Source: a virus. From it: DNA of 36,529 bases. The notes beneath the pieces were generated by a model. That model did not search any database. It was not told where the DNA came from and saw only the letters and a program-made list of their open reading frames with translations. Each line of letters starts with the position of its first letter. Within the stretch, counting starts at the first letter, position 1. The stretch spans positions 1 through 36,529 of IMG/VR virus record IMGVR_UViG_3300025818_000007; one strand, given 5' to 3'. The position numbers and the translations under genes are program-made. Below, in pieces: positions 17,901-23,133 of the stretch.

Positions 17901-18582
17901 TCTATCAGACGTGAGCTTCACCGCAGGAGCAGGGATTGATAACTACGTTCTGACTTATGATAATGGCACGAGCTCATGGGGTGCTGAAGCAGCTCCAACA
18001 GCAAGCGCCGCTTCAGAGACAGTGGCGGGTGTCATCGAGATCGCGACTAATGCAGAGACAGCGACAGGGACAGCGACGGATAAGGCGTTGGTTCCTAGTA
18101 ACATCTCAAGCATTGATCTGAGTCAGGCAAACAATACGACCTCAGCATTTATCAGTGATATCAGCGGAGAGAGCCTCAACGACTTGTCAGACGTGAGCTT
18201 CACTGCAGGAGCAGGTATTGATAACTACGTTCTGACTTATGATAATGGCACGAGCTCATGGGGTGCTGAGCCAGCTTCGGGTGGATCAAGCGCGCCAAAC
18301 ATCACAACCGATTCAAGTCAGACGAACACCACCATCAGCTCGCATACCGGCATTGAAGAAATCCACCTGATCAATAATGGCGCCGTCGCTGTTACAATCA
18401 CTATTCCAACAGCGACCACAGTGGGCGCAGGGTACAAGTATAACGTCAAGCGCCTAGGCACTGCTTCGGTTACAGTGTCGCCGAGCAGCGGCACGATTGA
18501 TGCCGCAGCTTCGTTTGTGCTCGATGTGCAATACGACGCTGTTACTCTTGTTTCAGATGGCAGCAACTACTTCATCATTTAA
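14905..18582 (+). CDS. Tail fibre with internal tandem repeats
   Basis: The 1225-residue protein probably reaches out to the host surface. The N terminus carries the pattern ASETVKGIIEIADSTESAAG followed by TDDLKAMTPLKV, the phage tail-fibre repeat (GVIEIA..xE...GT...AL.P), which recurs at about residues 855-885 and later. The middle (340-600) contains GDNGIIYWGDDQDVKLIHD and VEDTTPQLGGPLDVNG, phrases frequent in fibres from aquatic phages. Residues about 814-1127 consist of three 93-94-residue repeats and a partial fourth (see repeat entry). The C terminus is a Thr/Val-rich beta segment. No intramolecular chaperone domain is obvious. It is followed by three small adhesin-like genes. Confidence 0.85.
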   Translation: MSIDAKPWLGGGAASVPDASETVKGIIEIADSTESAAGTDDLKAMTPLKVKQRIDSALVGGVDYKGTFDASTGLPSIANAEKGDLYIIDTAGTIYGQTWAVGDHLLINEDMGGSVTNSKIDKVDNTDAVSSVNTQTGAVVLSADDLAADHVALNYIAANANIDGHLSGIDDEFFLKAPLASPALTGTPTATTATAGDNSTRIATTAYVDSAVSGAGNQINDIETKTSSTFTAQSNYVYVGGYTSGTQTVTMPDASASTKGDIIGFTTLNSARSIELVSSDGTTNDLLNISNQSKGGTLGALALTVDRQISWFICDGTQWQEANASFFTQPISSDLVPTSGNSYDLGSPSGEWADLYLGDNGIIYWGDDQDVKLIHDPDDGLILDLGVTDSSHDPQFELLSESSASFGPRLLFHMQSTTPAANDRLGQLTFKGLDSGSGSTEYAYVFGRIEDPTAGAEAGRVDILPLPCSTQTKGLHVIGIPSELGGAKVDIDHNGTDYGLHLNGTIVAASAAELSLLDGGSSVGASVSIVDTDGFILNDGGVTKLIPASDLKTYAGGGISAVVEDTTPQLGGPLDVNGQAITSASNGDVTINPDGTGDISIGADMIPDADATHTIGDENNRFISAYTDVNGAIRFRAKNDSGGVINKGQAVYIKGVSGTVPTVSLARANSASTMPAFGLALASANDQAELQVITFGNLTDYNTNTYSLSANDPVYVSAATAGALTNSAPTGESNLIQNIGRVVRADASAGIIKVGGAGRSNATPNLDDGKIFLGDASNQAVSTSLVTALGSVDVSALNDDGTYRLSTAGLNDVSDVSFTAGAGIDNYVLTYDNGTSSWGAEAVPSAAAASETVAGVIEIATNAETATGTATDKALVPSNISSIDLSQANNTTSAFISDISGESLNDLSDVSFTAGAGIDNYVLTYDNGTSSWGAEAAPTASAASETVAGVIEIATNAEATAGTATDKALVPSNLSSVGTSQLNNNAGFISDISGESLNDLSDVSFTAGAGIDNYVLTYDNGTSSWGAEAAPTASAASETVAGVIEIATNAETATGTATDKALVPSNISSIDLSQANNTTSAFISDISGESLNDLSDVSFTAGAGIDNYVLTYDNGTSSWGAEPASGGSSAPNITTDSSQTNTTISSHTGIEEIHLINNGAVAVTITIPTATTVGAGYKYNVKRLGTASVTVSPSSGTIDAAASFVLDVQYDAVTLVSDGSNYFII
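17344..18284 (+). repeat. Tandem ~282-bp repeats within the tail fibre gene
   Basis: Units begin at 17344, 17626, 17905 and 18187 (spacing 282, 279 and 282 bases; 94, 93 and 94 residues); the fourth is partial. Each unit starts with DVSFTAGAGIDNYVLTYDN and continues with SETVAGVIEIATNAE. Copies 2 and 3 are almost identical at the DNA level over well over 150 bases, so recombination or copy-number change is likely, and the assembled copy number is uncertain with short reads. Confidence 0.9.
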
Positions 18583-18595
18583 ACGGGGGCTGTAA

Positions 18596-19015
18596 ATGAC
18601 TTACCGCAACAGACTAGATCAGAAGCTAGAGATGTTAGAGCTCATCCCAAGCGGCTCTCCTGGCGTCGGCAGCTATTACACTCTCACCGCAGGGGGAGAT
18701 AACTACAGCTCCAGCTATTCTGGATCAGGCACCACCACCATCACCCTCCCTTCTGGGTTCTATATGGCGCGCTGTACGCTGAGCATCACGCGCTCAACCA
18801 GCAATCAGAACATTCAGTTTGTGGTTGAAGTCGATGGCTCAGATGGTGATCGGATGGGGATTACCGGATGGTATAATAATTTACGTGGTGATTATTCAGA
18901 GCATGCGTTTACCCTGACCACTTCCGGCGAGTTAAAGGTCAGAGTGACAGCCTTTGAAGCTTCTGCGCCAACAGTCACAAATAATAGCCGATTATGGTTG
19001 TGGAGGGTCGCATGA
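18596..19015 (+). CDS. Small adhesin-like tail protein 1
   Basis: The 139-residue protein begins MTYRNRLDQKLEMLELIP and is then all beta: TITLPSGFYMARCTLSITRS, FVVEVDGSDGDRMGITGWY, HAFTLTTSGELKVRVTAFEA, ending SRLWLWRVA. The layout (a strand after ITLPSGFY, paired strands, and a final RLWLWRV strand) resembles compact jelly-roll head domains. It is related in form to the two following genes, which also start MTY and close with a hydrophobic Arg/Ala or Arg/Leu end. It is probably a fibre tip or receptor-binding subunit. The family is unknown to me. A GGGGG stretch before ATG 18596 can serve as ribosome site. Confidence 0.55.
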   Translation: MTYRNRLDQKLEMLELIPSGSPGVGSYYTLTAGGDNYSSSYSGSGTTTITLPSGFYMARCTLSITRSTSNQNIQFVVEVDGSDGDRMGITGWYNNLRGDYSEHAFTLTTSGELKVRVTAFEASAPTVTNNSRLWLWRVA

Positions 19016-19425
19016 CATACGTGAGTGGAAATAGAGCTAGTCCGTTTAGCCTAGCATGGTTGACATTTGGCACTTTGACACCGTCCACGAGATGGAACAC
19101 AACATCTCAAACGTGGCTTAATACTAACATCGGCAGCACGGGCCTTTCATTCTCTGGAAGAGGATATGTATGGTGCGCGCTCAGCGGCGATGTAACTAAT
19201 AATGTATTAGTCAGCTTTTCAGTTGGTGCTGCTTCTGAACCTCAGTACACATGGGCCTCGTGCTTTCAGGGTGGTGTCGCTGCTCGCAGTGTCAGTGATG
19301 ATAGCTCGTGGAGCCATGGAAATAGCACTGAGTGGAGAGTGAAATACAACTACTACAGTGGCACTACACCGAAGTTTGAAAAGCTTTATAGCCGAGCTGG
19401 CGTGATTCGATTAGCGAGGGCATAA
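19012..19425 (+). CDS. Small adhesin-like tail protein 2
   Basis: The 137-residue form starting at ATG 19012 is preferred to a possible ATG at 18994: it has GGAGGG six bases upstream (19001-19006), overlaps the previous stop (ATGA), and restores the MTY start shared with both neighbours (MTYVSGNRAS). The protein is Ser/Trp rich (TRWNTTSQTWLNTNIGSTG; WASCFQGGVAARSVSDDSSW) and ends in a short strand (AGVIRLARA). It sits between two proteins of the same size and style; divergence between them suggests an old tandem duplication. Role: receptor-binding or fibre accessory, inferred. Confidence 0.55.
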   Translation: MTYVSGNRASPFSLAWLTFGTLTPSTRWNTTSQTWLNTNIGSTGLSFSGRGYVWCALSGDVTNNVLVSFSVGAASEPQYTWASCFQGGVAARSVSDDSSWSHGNSTEWRVKYNYYSGTTPKFEKLYSRAGVIRLARA

Positions 19426-19426
19426 C

Positions 19427-19936
19427 ATGACATACATTCCAGGGGGTGAAGCCATAGCTGTTCCTGATGCGCTCGTTGTGATCGAGTCATCAGTCTCCAG
19501 CAGCGGTCAAAGCTTGGTGACAGGGAACCGGATCAATCTTTCAACTATCACGAGCTTAGAGGGGTCATGGACTCCGAGCGTATCCAGCGATATCATTACA
19601 TTAGATGCGGGCTATTATTATTATTTAGAGGCCGCTCAACAGGCTTATTTTACAGGCTCAACAAGTTCTTCAGCGTACATTGAAACACAATGGTATAACG
19701 AGACGACGAGCGCTAGTGTTGGCACCATCGGCCTAATGCACATCAGCATTTATGAGGATAGCAATTTAACCAGTTCAGATGAAGTGGCTTGTTTGCTGAT
19801 AGATGCGACTGCATCGGCTGTTGATGTCAGCGTTAAGATTGGAGGATTTTCTATTTTTTCAAGCATTAATAGCTCAAACACTCAAAACATCTATGCTGGA
19901 TATGGGCGCCAGTTGATTTGGCGATTGACACCATGA
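19427..19936 (+). CDS. Small adhesin-like tail protein 3
   Basis: The 169-residue protein starts MTYIPGGEAIAVPDALV, one base after the previous stop. It contains ITLDAGYYYYLEAAQQAYF, which lines up in style with ITLPSGFYMARCTLSITRS of the first member, and ends YGRQLIWRLTP, parallel to SRLWLWRVA. The middle is Ser/Thr-rich beta structure (SSSAYIETQWYNETTSA). It is the last probable virion gene before the small membrane proteins. I infer a tip or decoration role for the fibre. Confidence 0.55.
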   Translation: MTYIPGGEAIAVPDALVVIESSVSSSGQSLVTGNRINLSTITSLEGSWTPSVSSDIITLDAGYYYYLEAAQQAYFTGSTSSSAYIETQWYNETTSASVGTIGLMHISIYEDSNLTSSDEVACLLIDATASAVDVSVKIGGFSIFSSINSSNTQNIYAGYGRQLIWRLTP

Positions 19937-19952
19937 GCCATGAGGAAAGAAC

Positions 19953-20276
19953 ATGATTAATATAAACCTACCTCAACTCTCAAAAGAGTCAGTGTTGTAT
20001 ATCATCGGCGCGGTGGTCGCCGCTCTCCTGATGTTGGGTTGTTACCTCGGCGGCGCTTCGCTCGGAGCTGCTGAAGTCGAGCGAGCTCTACAGACTGAGA
20101 TCGATGAGCTCACAAAGAAACTAGCCACGTCTGAGGACAAGGTTCTCACCATCGGACTTGACCTGGCAGGTTGTGAAGCTCGAAAGAGCGGTGACTGTAT
20201 CCTTAACTGTGAGGGGCTATGCAGAGAGCGAGTTGATGAGGCGATCAAGGAGGCTACCAGCTTATGTGGTCGATGA
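19953..20276 (+). CDS. Membrane-anchored coiled-coil protein, inner-spanin-like
   Basis: The 107-residue protein has one N-terminal membrane segment (residues about 14-37, VLYIIGAVVAALLMLGCYLG) followed by a coiled coil (EVERALQTEIDELTKKLATS) and a Cys-rich end (CEARKSGDCILNCEGLC). This is the topology of an i-spanin (Rz-like): short cytoplasmic tip, single TM, periplasmic helix. The next gene overlaps it by 13 bases in another frame, as Rz/Rz1 pairs often do. A Cys follows the TM core at residue 30 but the context MLGC is a poor lipobox. The assignment is plausible, not proven. Confidence 0.5.
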   Translation: MININLPQLSKESVLYIIGAVVAALLMLGCYLGGASLGAAEVERALQTEIDELTKKLATSEDKVLTIGLDLAGCEARKSGDCILNCEGLCRERVDEAIKEATSLCGR

Positions 20277-20710
20277 TTCTCTCTCTCCCTCTCCTCTGTG
20301 GTACCGGCGTTTATTCTGCCGTTGAGCCTGGCCTGATGATCTGCATGGGTGATCATCTAGCGCCAGTGGTCGCTGAGAGGTGGCAAGTCCTTGATCAGCC
20401 AACCCTCATGACTATCTCAGTCCATGATTGGCTACGCCTCAAAGACGCGATCCACCACAGCCCCAATCTCTGCAAAGCGGCGATTGATGCCACAGCTGAG
20501 AGCTGTGTTAAAGAGGCTGAGAAGTTGGCGCAGATAGTGAGCAAGCGTGAGACAGATGATGAGAAGCTGATTGAATCCTTGAAGCGCTCGCTCGAGGCTC
20601 AGGAGAAGCTCACCGCTGATGAGGCTCAGCGCGCTCGCCACCTCAAGTGGGGGCTTATCGCCACCTCGTCTGTGGCTGTCATCGCGACCACGATCATGGT
20701 ATTAAGATGA
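20264..20710 (+). CDS. Membrane protein with N-terminal signal and C-terminal TM, lysis-associated
   Basis: The 148-residue protein has a hydrophobic N terminus (MWSMILSLPLLCGTGVYSA, signal-peptide-like), a charged helical middle (ESCVKEAEKLAQIVSKRETD; RSLEAQEKLTADEAQRARHL) and a C-terminal TM (about residues 126-147, WGLIATSSVAVIATTIMVL). Signal peptide plus C-terminal TM is the layout of unimolecular spanins, although those carry a lipoprotein start, which is not clear here. Partner of the preceding protein or a separate membrane factor are both possible. It overlaps the previous gene by 13 bases and the following microprotein by four (ATGA). Confidence 0.45.
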   Translation: MWSMILSLPLLCGTGVYSAVEPGLMICMGDHLAPVVAERWQVLDQPTLMTISVHDWLRLKDAIHHSPNLCKAAIDATAESCVKEAEKLAQIVSKRETDDEKLIESLKRSLEAQEKLTADEAQRARHLKWGLIATSSVAVIATTIMVLR

Positions 20711-20799
20711 TAGAGATGGTCATCATGACAGAGGGCCACCTCTTACTATTAGTTAGTGCTGCCACCCTCATCACAATCGTGAGACAGTTATGGATATGA
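20707..20799 (+). CDS. 30-residue single-TM microprotein
   Basis: This short frame starts at ATG 20707, overlapping the previous stop (ATGA), and stops at TGA 20797-20799, inside the first codons of the next gene (ATG 20790). The product begins MIEMVIMTEGHLLLLV and has one hydrophobic span from about residue 11 to 29. Exact overlaps at both ends are what a translated gene in a coupled lysis operon would show, and otherwise an 80-base gap would break a tightly packed region. No family is known to me. Candidates are an antiholin-like or lysis accessory peptide. Confidence 0.5.
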   Translation: MIEMVIMTEGHLLLLVSAATLITIVRQLWI

Positions 20800-21068
20800 A
20801 CACTCTCGATATTGCCACCCTCATCGCTTTGGTGGGGATGGTCATTAAAATGACCCAGGATAAGGCCAAGCACGCTGAAGAGATGGGCAAGCTTAAACAG
20901 CAGGTCAGCTCACTCGAGGCGCGCGCTAGTGGGTATGATATTAAGTTCGAGAGCGTTGAACGTAAGCTCGAGGCTTTGCTGTCGGCTGTCGCTCGCATAG
21001 AGGCGACACTAGAGGCTCAGCGCAACTATCAGGCGAGGACTCCGATTCCTCACAGACGAGACAGCTGA
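20790..21068 (+). CDS. Small TM and coiled-coil protein, lysis-associated
   Basis: The 92-residue protein has an N-terminal hydrophobic segment (residues about 6-20, LDIATLIALVGMVIK) followed by a coiled coil (EEMGKLKQQVSSLEARA; VERKLEALLSAVARIEATLE) and a basic end. Short TM plus heptad helix is common for phage haemolysin XhlA-like or spanin-like proteins. Its 3' end overlaps the end of the leftward RecT-like gene by 19 bases, so the two transcripts converge without a visible terminator between them. Confidence 0.5.
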   Translation: MDMNTLDIATLIALVGMVIKMTQDKAKHAEEMGKLKQQVSSLEARASGYDIKFESVERKLEALLSAVARIEATLEAQRNYQARTPIPHRRDS

Positions 21069-22213
21069 AGCAGAAGCGCCACATCTTCTGAGCCATTGAT
21101 GATCTCCCTCATGATCTGTCGTCCTGCCTCGATGGACTCCTCATCCTCGAGGTGAGCAGATACGCTGAGCCCTTCCCAGAAGTAAGGGTTGGCGAGATTG
21201 ATTCCGATGTCTCGTGAATCAGCGTCAACGGGTAACGTGGGGAACTCATCACGCAGCTGCTTGACCGTTGCTCGACTGTTCCCCTTGTCGCGCCACCAGT
21301 TCGGTTGAAGGCGTGAGTCTCTGATGGTCGATGAGATCAGCCAACTGTAGAAGAACTCCTTGCGCTCATCTGCTGTGATCGCCTCGAGGTCGATGTTAAG
21401 GCGTGAGGCCACATCGACAGCGGCGCTCTTGCTGATACCATGATGCTCAAGCGCTCGGCCTAGATCAGCCATATAAGCGAAGACCTTGACCGGCGTTGGT
21501 TTCCGGCCTACCACCTCAGGAGCAGGTTGAGGCTGAGGAGGTCGAGAAGGCTCAGGAGCAGGTTGAGGCTGAGGAGGTCGAGAAGGCTCAGGCGCTCGCT
21601 GAGGCTGAGGAGCTGGTTGAGGCGCTCGTGATGGTTGAGGCGCTCGCTGAGCCTGAGGCGCTTGGCTGCTCATCTCCTCACCGAGAGCTTGAGCTGTGAT
21701 CTGTGTGCGCTCATCGTCGCTCATGTTGGTGTTGTCTGCGATCTCATCAGCTGAGTAAATGCCTGACACAGCATCAGGGAACACAGCGCGAAGGCCCATA
21801 GTCAAACAGCGAGCGCGGAGCATCTGCATGGGCATAGTCTTCCAGTTTCGGTTACCTGTAAGACCCTGAGCATGAGCCATGTCTAAAGTATATGTGAAGG
21901 TGTGAACGATATCACCAGGCTCATCAGTTCGCGCCATCTCCATCGTGCAACTGTGAGCGCTCCACTCAACAGTTCTGATGAATCGGACCAGACCTGACGA
22001 GCGACAGATGCCAGCCATAGCATCAGCGTTGAGAGTCGGCTTACCGCGAAGACTGTATCCTTGAGTCCAAGTTCGGCCAAGGTCACCACCGAAGAAGTCA
22101 CCGAAGGCGGCAAACACTTGGATGAGGCTCATGGCATCGCGCTGATTATGGCCGGTCAACAGCATGGCCATCTCTTGGAGTTCCTGAATGTTCGTTGGTG
22201 TGAAGATGCTCAT
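21050..22213 (-). CDS. RecT-like single-strand annealing protein with Pro-rich linker
   Basis: The 387-residue protein likely pairs complementary single strands during phage recombination. Residues about 1-165 look like a RecT/Bet-type core: SLRGKPTLNADAMAGICRSS, TLDMAHAQGLTGNRNWK and MLRARCLTMGLRAVFPDAV followed by GIYSADEIAD. The MLRAR...RAVFPD...GxYsxxE pattern is the conserved C-terminal part of the RecT core. After it comes a Pro/Gln/Ala/Glu linker (about residues 190-237, repeats of QPQPAPEPSRPP), then an extra helical domain of about 145 residues (SAAVDVASRLNIDLEAITAD). No partner exonuclease was seen. The family call is by motif only. It is the last gene of the leftward unit. Confidence 0.65.
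   Translation of the reverse strand: MSIFTPTNIQELQEMAMLLTGHNQRDAMSLIQVFAAFGDFFGGDLGRTWTQGYSLRGKPTLNADAMAGICRSSGLVRFIRTVEWSAHSCTMEMARTDEPGDIVHTFTYTLDMAHAQGLTGNRNWKTMPMQMLRARCLTMGLRAVFPDAVSGIYSADEIADNTNMSDDERTQITAQALGEEMSSQAPQAQRAPQPSRAPQPAPQPQRAPEPSRPPQPQPAPEPSRPPQPQPAPEVVGRKPTPVKVFAYMADLGRALEHHGISKSAAVDVASRLNIDLEAITADERKEFFYSWLISSTIRDSRLQPNWWRDKGNSRATVKQLRDEFPTLPVDADSRDIGINLANPYFWEGLSVSAHLEDEESIEAGRQIMREIINGSEDVALLLQLSRL
21516..21588 (-). repeat. Tandem 36-bp repeat encoding the Pro-rich linker
   Basis: Two adjacent copies of a 36-base unit start at 21517 and 21553 (plus-strand reading begins CAGGAGCAGGTTGAGG) and each encodes 12 residues of PQ/PE-rich linker in the RecT-like protein. Degenerate related units continue to about 21660. 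In-frame unit length means copy changes alter only linker length. Confidence 0.85.
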
Positions 22214-22266
22214 TGTGTTATCCCTTATGTATCTGCGTCATGCAGAGGAGTGAAAGAGGGTTGATG

Positions 22267-22300
22267 GGCGGCGGGTGGTTTTGGTCAGCTCCCCGCCGCC
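22267..22300 (-). promoter_or_regulatory. GC-rich hairpin in the leader of the RecT-like gene
   Basis: GGCGGCGGG (22267-22275) pairs perfectly with CCCGCCGCC (22292-22300) around a 16-base loop. It lies between the 28-residue microprotein (stop at 22307) and the RecT-like start (22213). Neither strand has a T-run after the stem, so it is not a standard intrinsic terminator; it could limit read-through, mark an mRNA 3' end or block folding of the recT-like leader. Confidence 0.6.
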
Positions 22301-22306
22301 TATTGA

Positions 22307-22393
22307 TTAGATGAATAATGTGATGATGATGATGATGAGGATGAGGATGATGACGACGAAGACATCATCGAGAATCTGCTTGTCAGGTGGCAT
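22307..22393 (-). CDS. 28-residue single-TM microprotein
   Basis: On the minus strand ATG (22393-22391) shares its A with the TGA of the upstream gene (TGATG), and the frame stops at TAA (22309-22307). The product starts MPPDKQILDDVF and continues as an almost pure Ile/Leu/Val segment ending TLFI, so it would be a short membrane peptide. The hydrophobic run comes from an ATC-rich, low-complexity DNA stretch, which is a reason for caution, but the stop-start coupling favours a real gene. No family is known to me. Confidence 0.4.
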   Translation of the reverse strand: MPPDKQILDDVFVVIILILIIIIITLFI

Positions 22394-22596
22394 CAGCGCA
22401 GCTTCCTAGCGATGTGAGCGCTCAGCTTGATAGCGGCGCGCGCTAAAGAGAATCGGTTGACGGGCTCAGCGACTCGCTCAGCGAGGTCAACGCCGCGAAG
22501 CGCTGCCAACTCTACATCAGTGATTGAGGGTGAGGGCTTCTCGAGCGTCACCGGCTTGAGGTTATAGCAAGTTGGGTATTCGTCTTGATAGCTCAT
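22393..22596 (-). CDS. Small unknown protein, 67 residues
   Basis: The preferred start is ATG 22596-22594, which overlaps the repressor stop (ATGA) and has AGGAGG seven bases upstream inside the end of the repressor gene; a longer frame exists but lacks support. The protein begins MSYQDEYPTCYNLKPVTLEK and continues with a helical, basic end (VNRFSLARAAIKLSAHIARK). No motif is recognised. Being co-translated with the HTH protein, it may act in the same regulatory step, but this is only context. Confidence 0.55.
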   Translation of the reverse strand: MSYQDEYPTCYNLKPVTLEKPSPSITDVELAALRGVDLAERVAEPVNRFSLARAAIKLSAHIARKLR

Positions 22597-23024
22597 GCTC
22601 TGTCCTCCTCTCGAGGGCTTACATAAATGGTTTTGCCGTACCAAATGAAACTCTCATAGTCACCATGATAGCACTCTCGTAGTTTTTGGATCAGCTCAGG
22701 GTCATCATCCTGTAGTTTGATCAACTGTCTGACTGTCAACTCTTCAGAGCCCCAATAGCGATCTTCGATGATAAACAGCGCTTCATAAGGCAGTTCTCGC
22801 AGAGCAACAAGATCCTCATTGAAGTCATCAGGCTCAAAAGCTTCACACTGCTTGTATTGCTCAGCCAACTCATTGCACAGCCTAGCCAGCTCAATCGCTA
22901 ACATTTTAGGCGCCTTAGATTGATGCTTGATGATTTTGCTGAGATATGACTCAGAGATATTAAGAGCGACAGCGATATTCCTCTGACCAATCGCTCTTAG
23001 TATACCATGTTTTTGTGCCTCCAT
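22593..23024 (-). CDS. HTH transcriptional regulator, repressor-like
   Basis: The frame opens further upstream, but ATG 23024 has AAGGAG six bases before it and gives 143 residues. The N terminus holds a helix-turn-helix: GILRAIGQRNIAVALNISES then YLSKIIKHQSKAPKMLAIEL, in the Cro/CI style (recognition helix around SESYLSKIIK). The C-terminal 80 residues are acidic (FEPDDFNEDLVALRELPYEA) with no LexA/CI Ser-Lys protease signature, so induction by self-cleavage is not evident. It is divergent from the replication genes across a 109-base gap with inverted and direct repeats, the normal place for a lambda-type switch. Confidence 0.72.
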   Translation of the reverse strand: MEAQKHGILRAIGQRNIAVALNISESYLSKIIKHQSKAPKMLAIELARLCNELAEQYKQCEAFEPDDFNEDLVALRELPYEALFIIEDRYWGSEELTVRQLIKLQDDDPELIQKLRECYHGDYESFIWYGKTIYVSPREEDRA

Positions 23025-23060
23025 GCTTATCTCCTTGTGCTTGGAAGTGAAGGATGAAAA

Positions 23061-23103
23061 CATCTTGACAAGTTTATTTCATCATGTCAAGTTTATTTCA
23101 TCA
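23061..23103. promoter_or_regulatory. Divergent control region with inverted and direct repeats
   Basis: CTTGACA (23064-23070) and TGTCAAG (23085-23091) form a perfect 7-bp inverted repeat, and CAAGTTTATTTCATCA occurs twice (23069-23084 and 23088-23103, period 19). TTGACA hexamers therefore exist on both strands. For the leftward repressor transcript, TTGACA (plus-strand 23090-23085) is 17 bases from CAAGAT (23067-23062), a weak -10. These repeats are the likely operator for the HTH protein at 22593-23024. Confidence 0.6.
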
Positions 23104-23133
23104 ACTTTCTTTCATTGTCGACAAGGAGGAGAC

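Noticed and set aside
21496-21699. Rightward 67-residue Glu/Val/Ala-rich frame
   Set aside because: It is the antisense reading of the Pro-rich repeat in the RecT-like gene.
22267-22300. Intrinsic terminator
   Set aside because: The stem is perfect and GC-rich but no T-run follows on either strand, so it is listed only as a hairpin.
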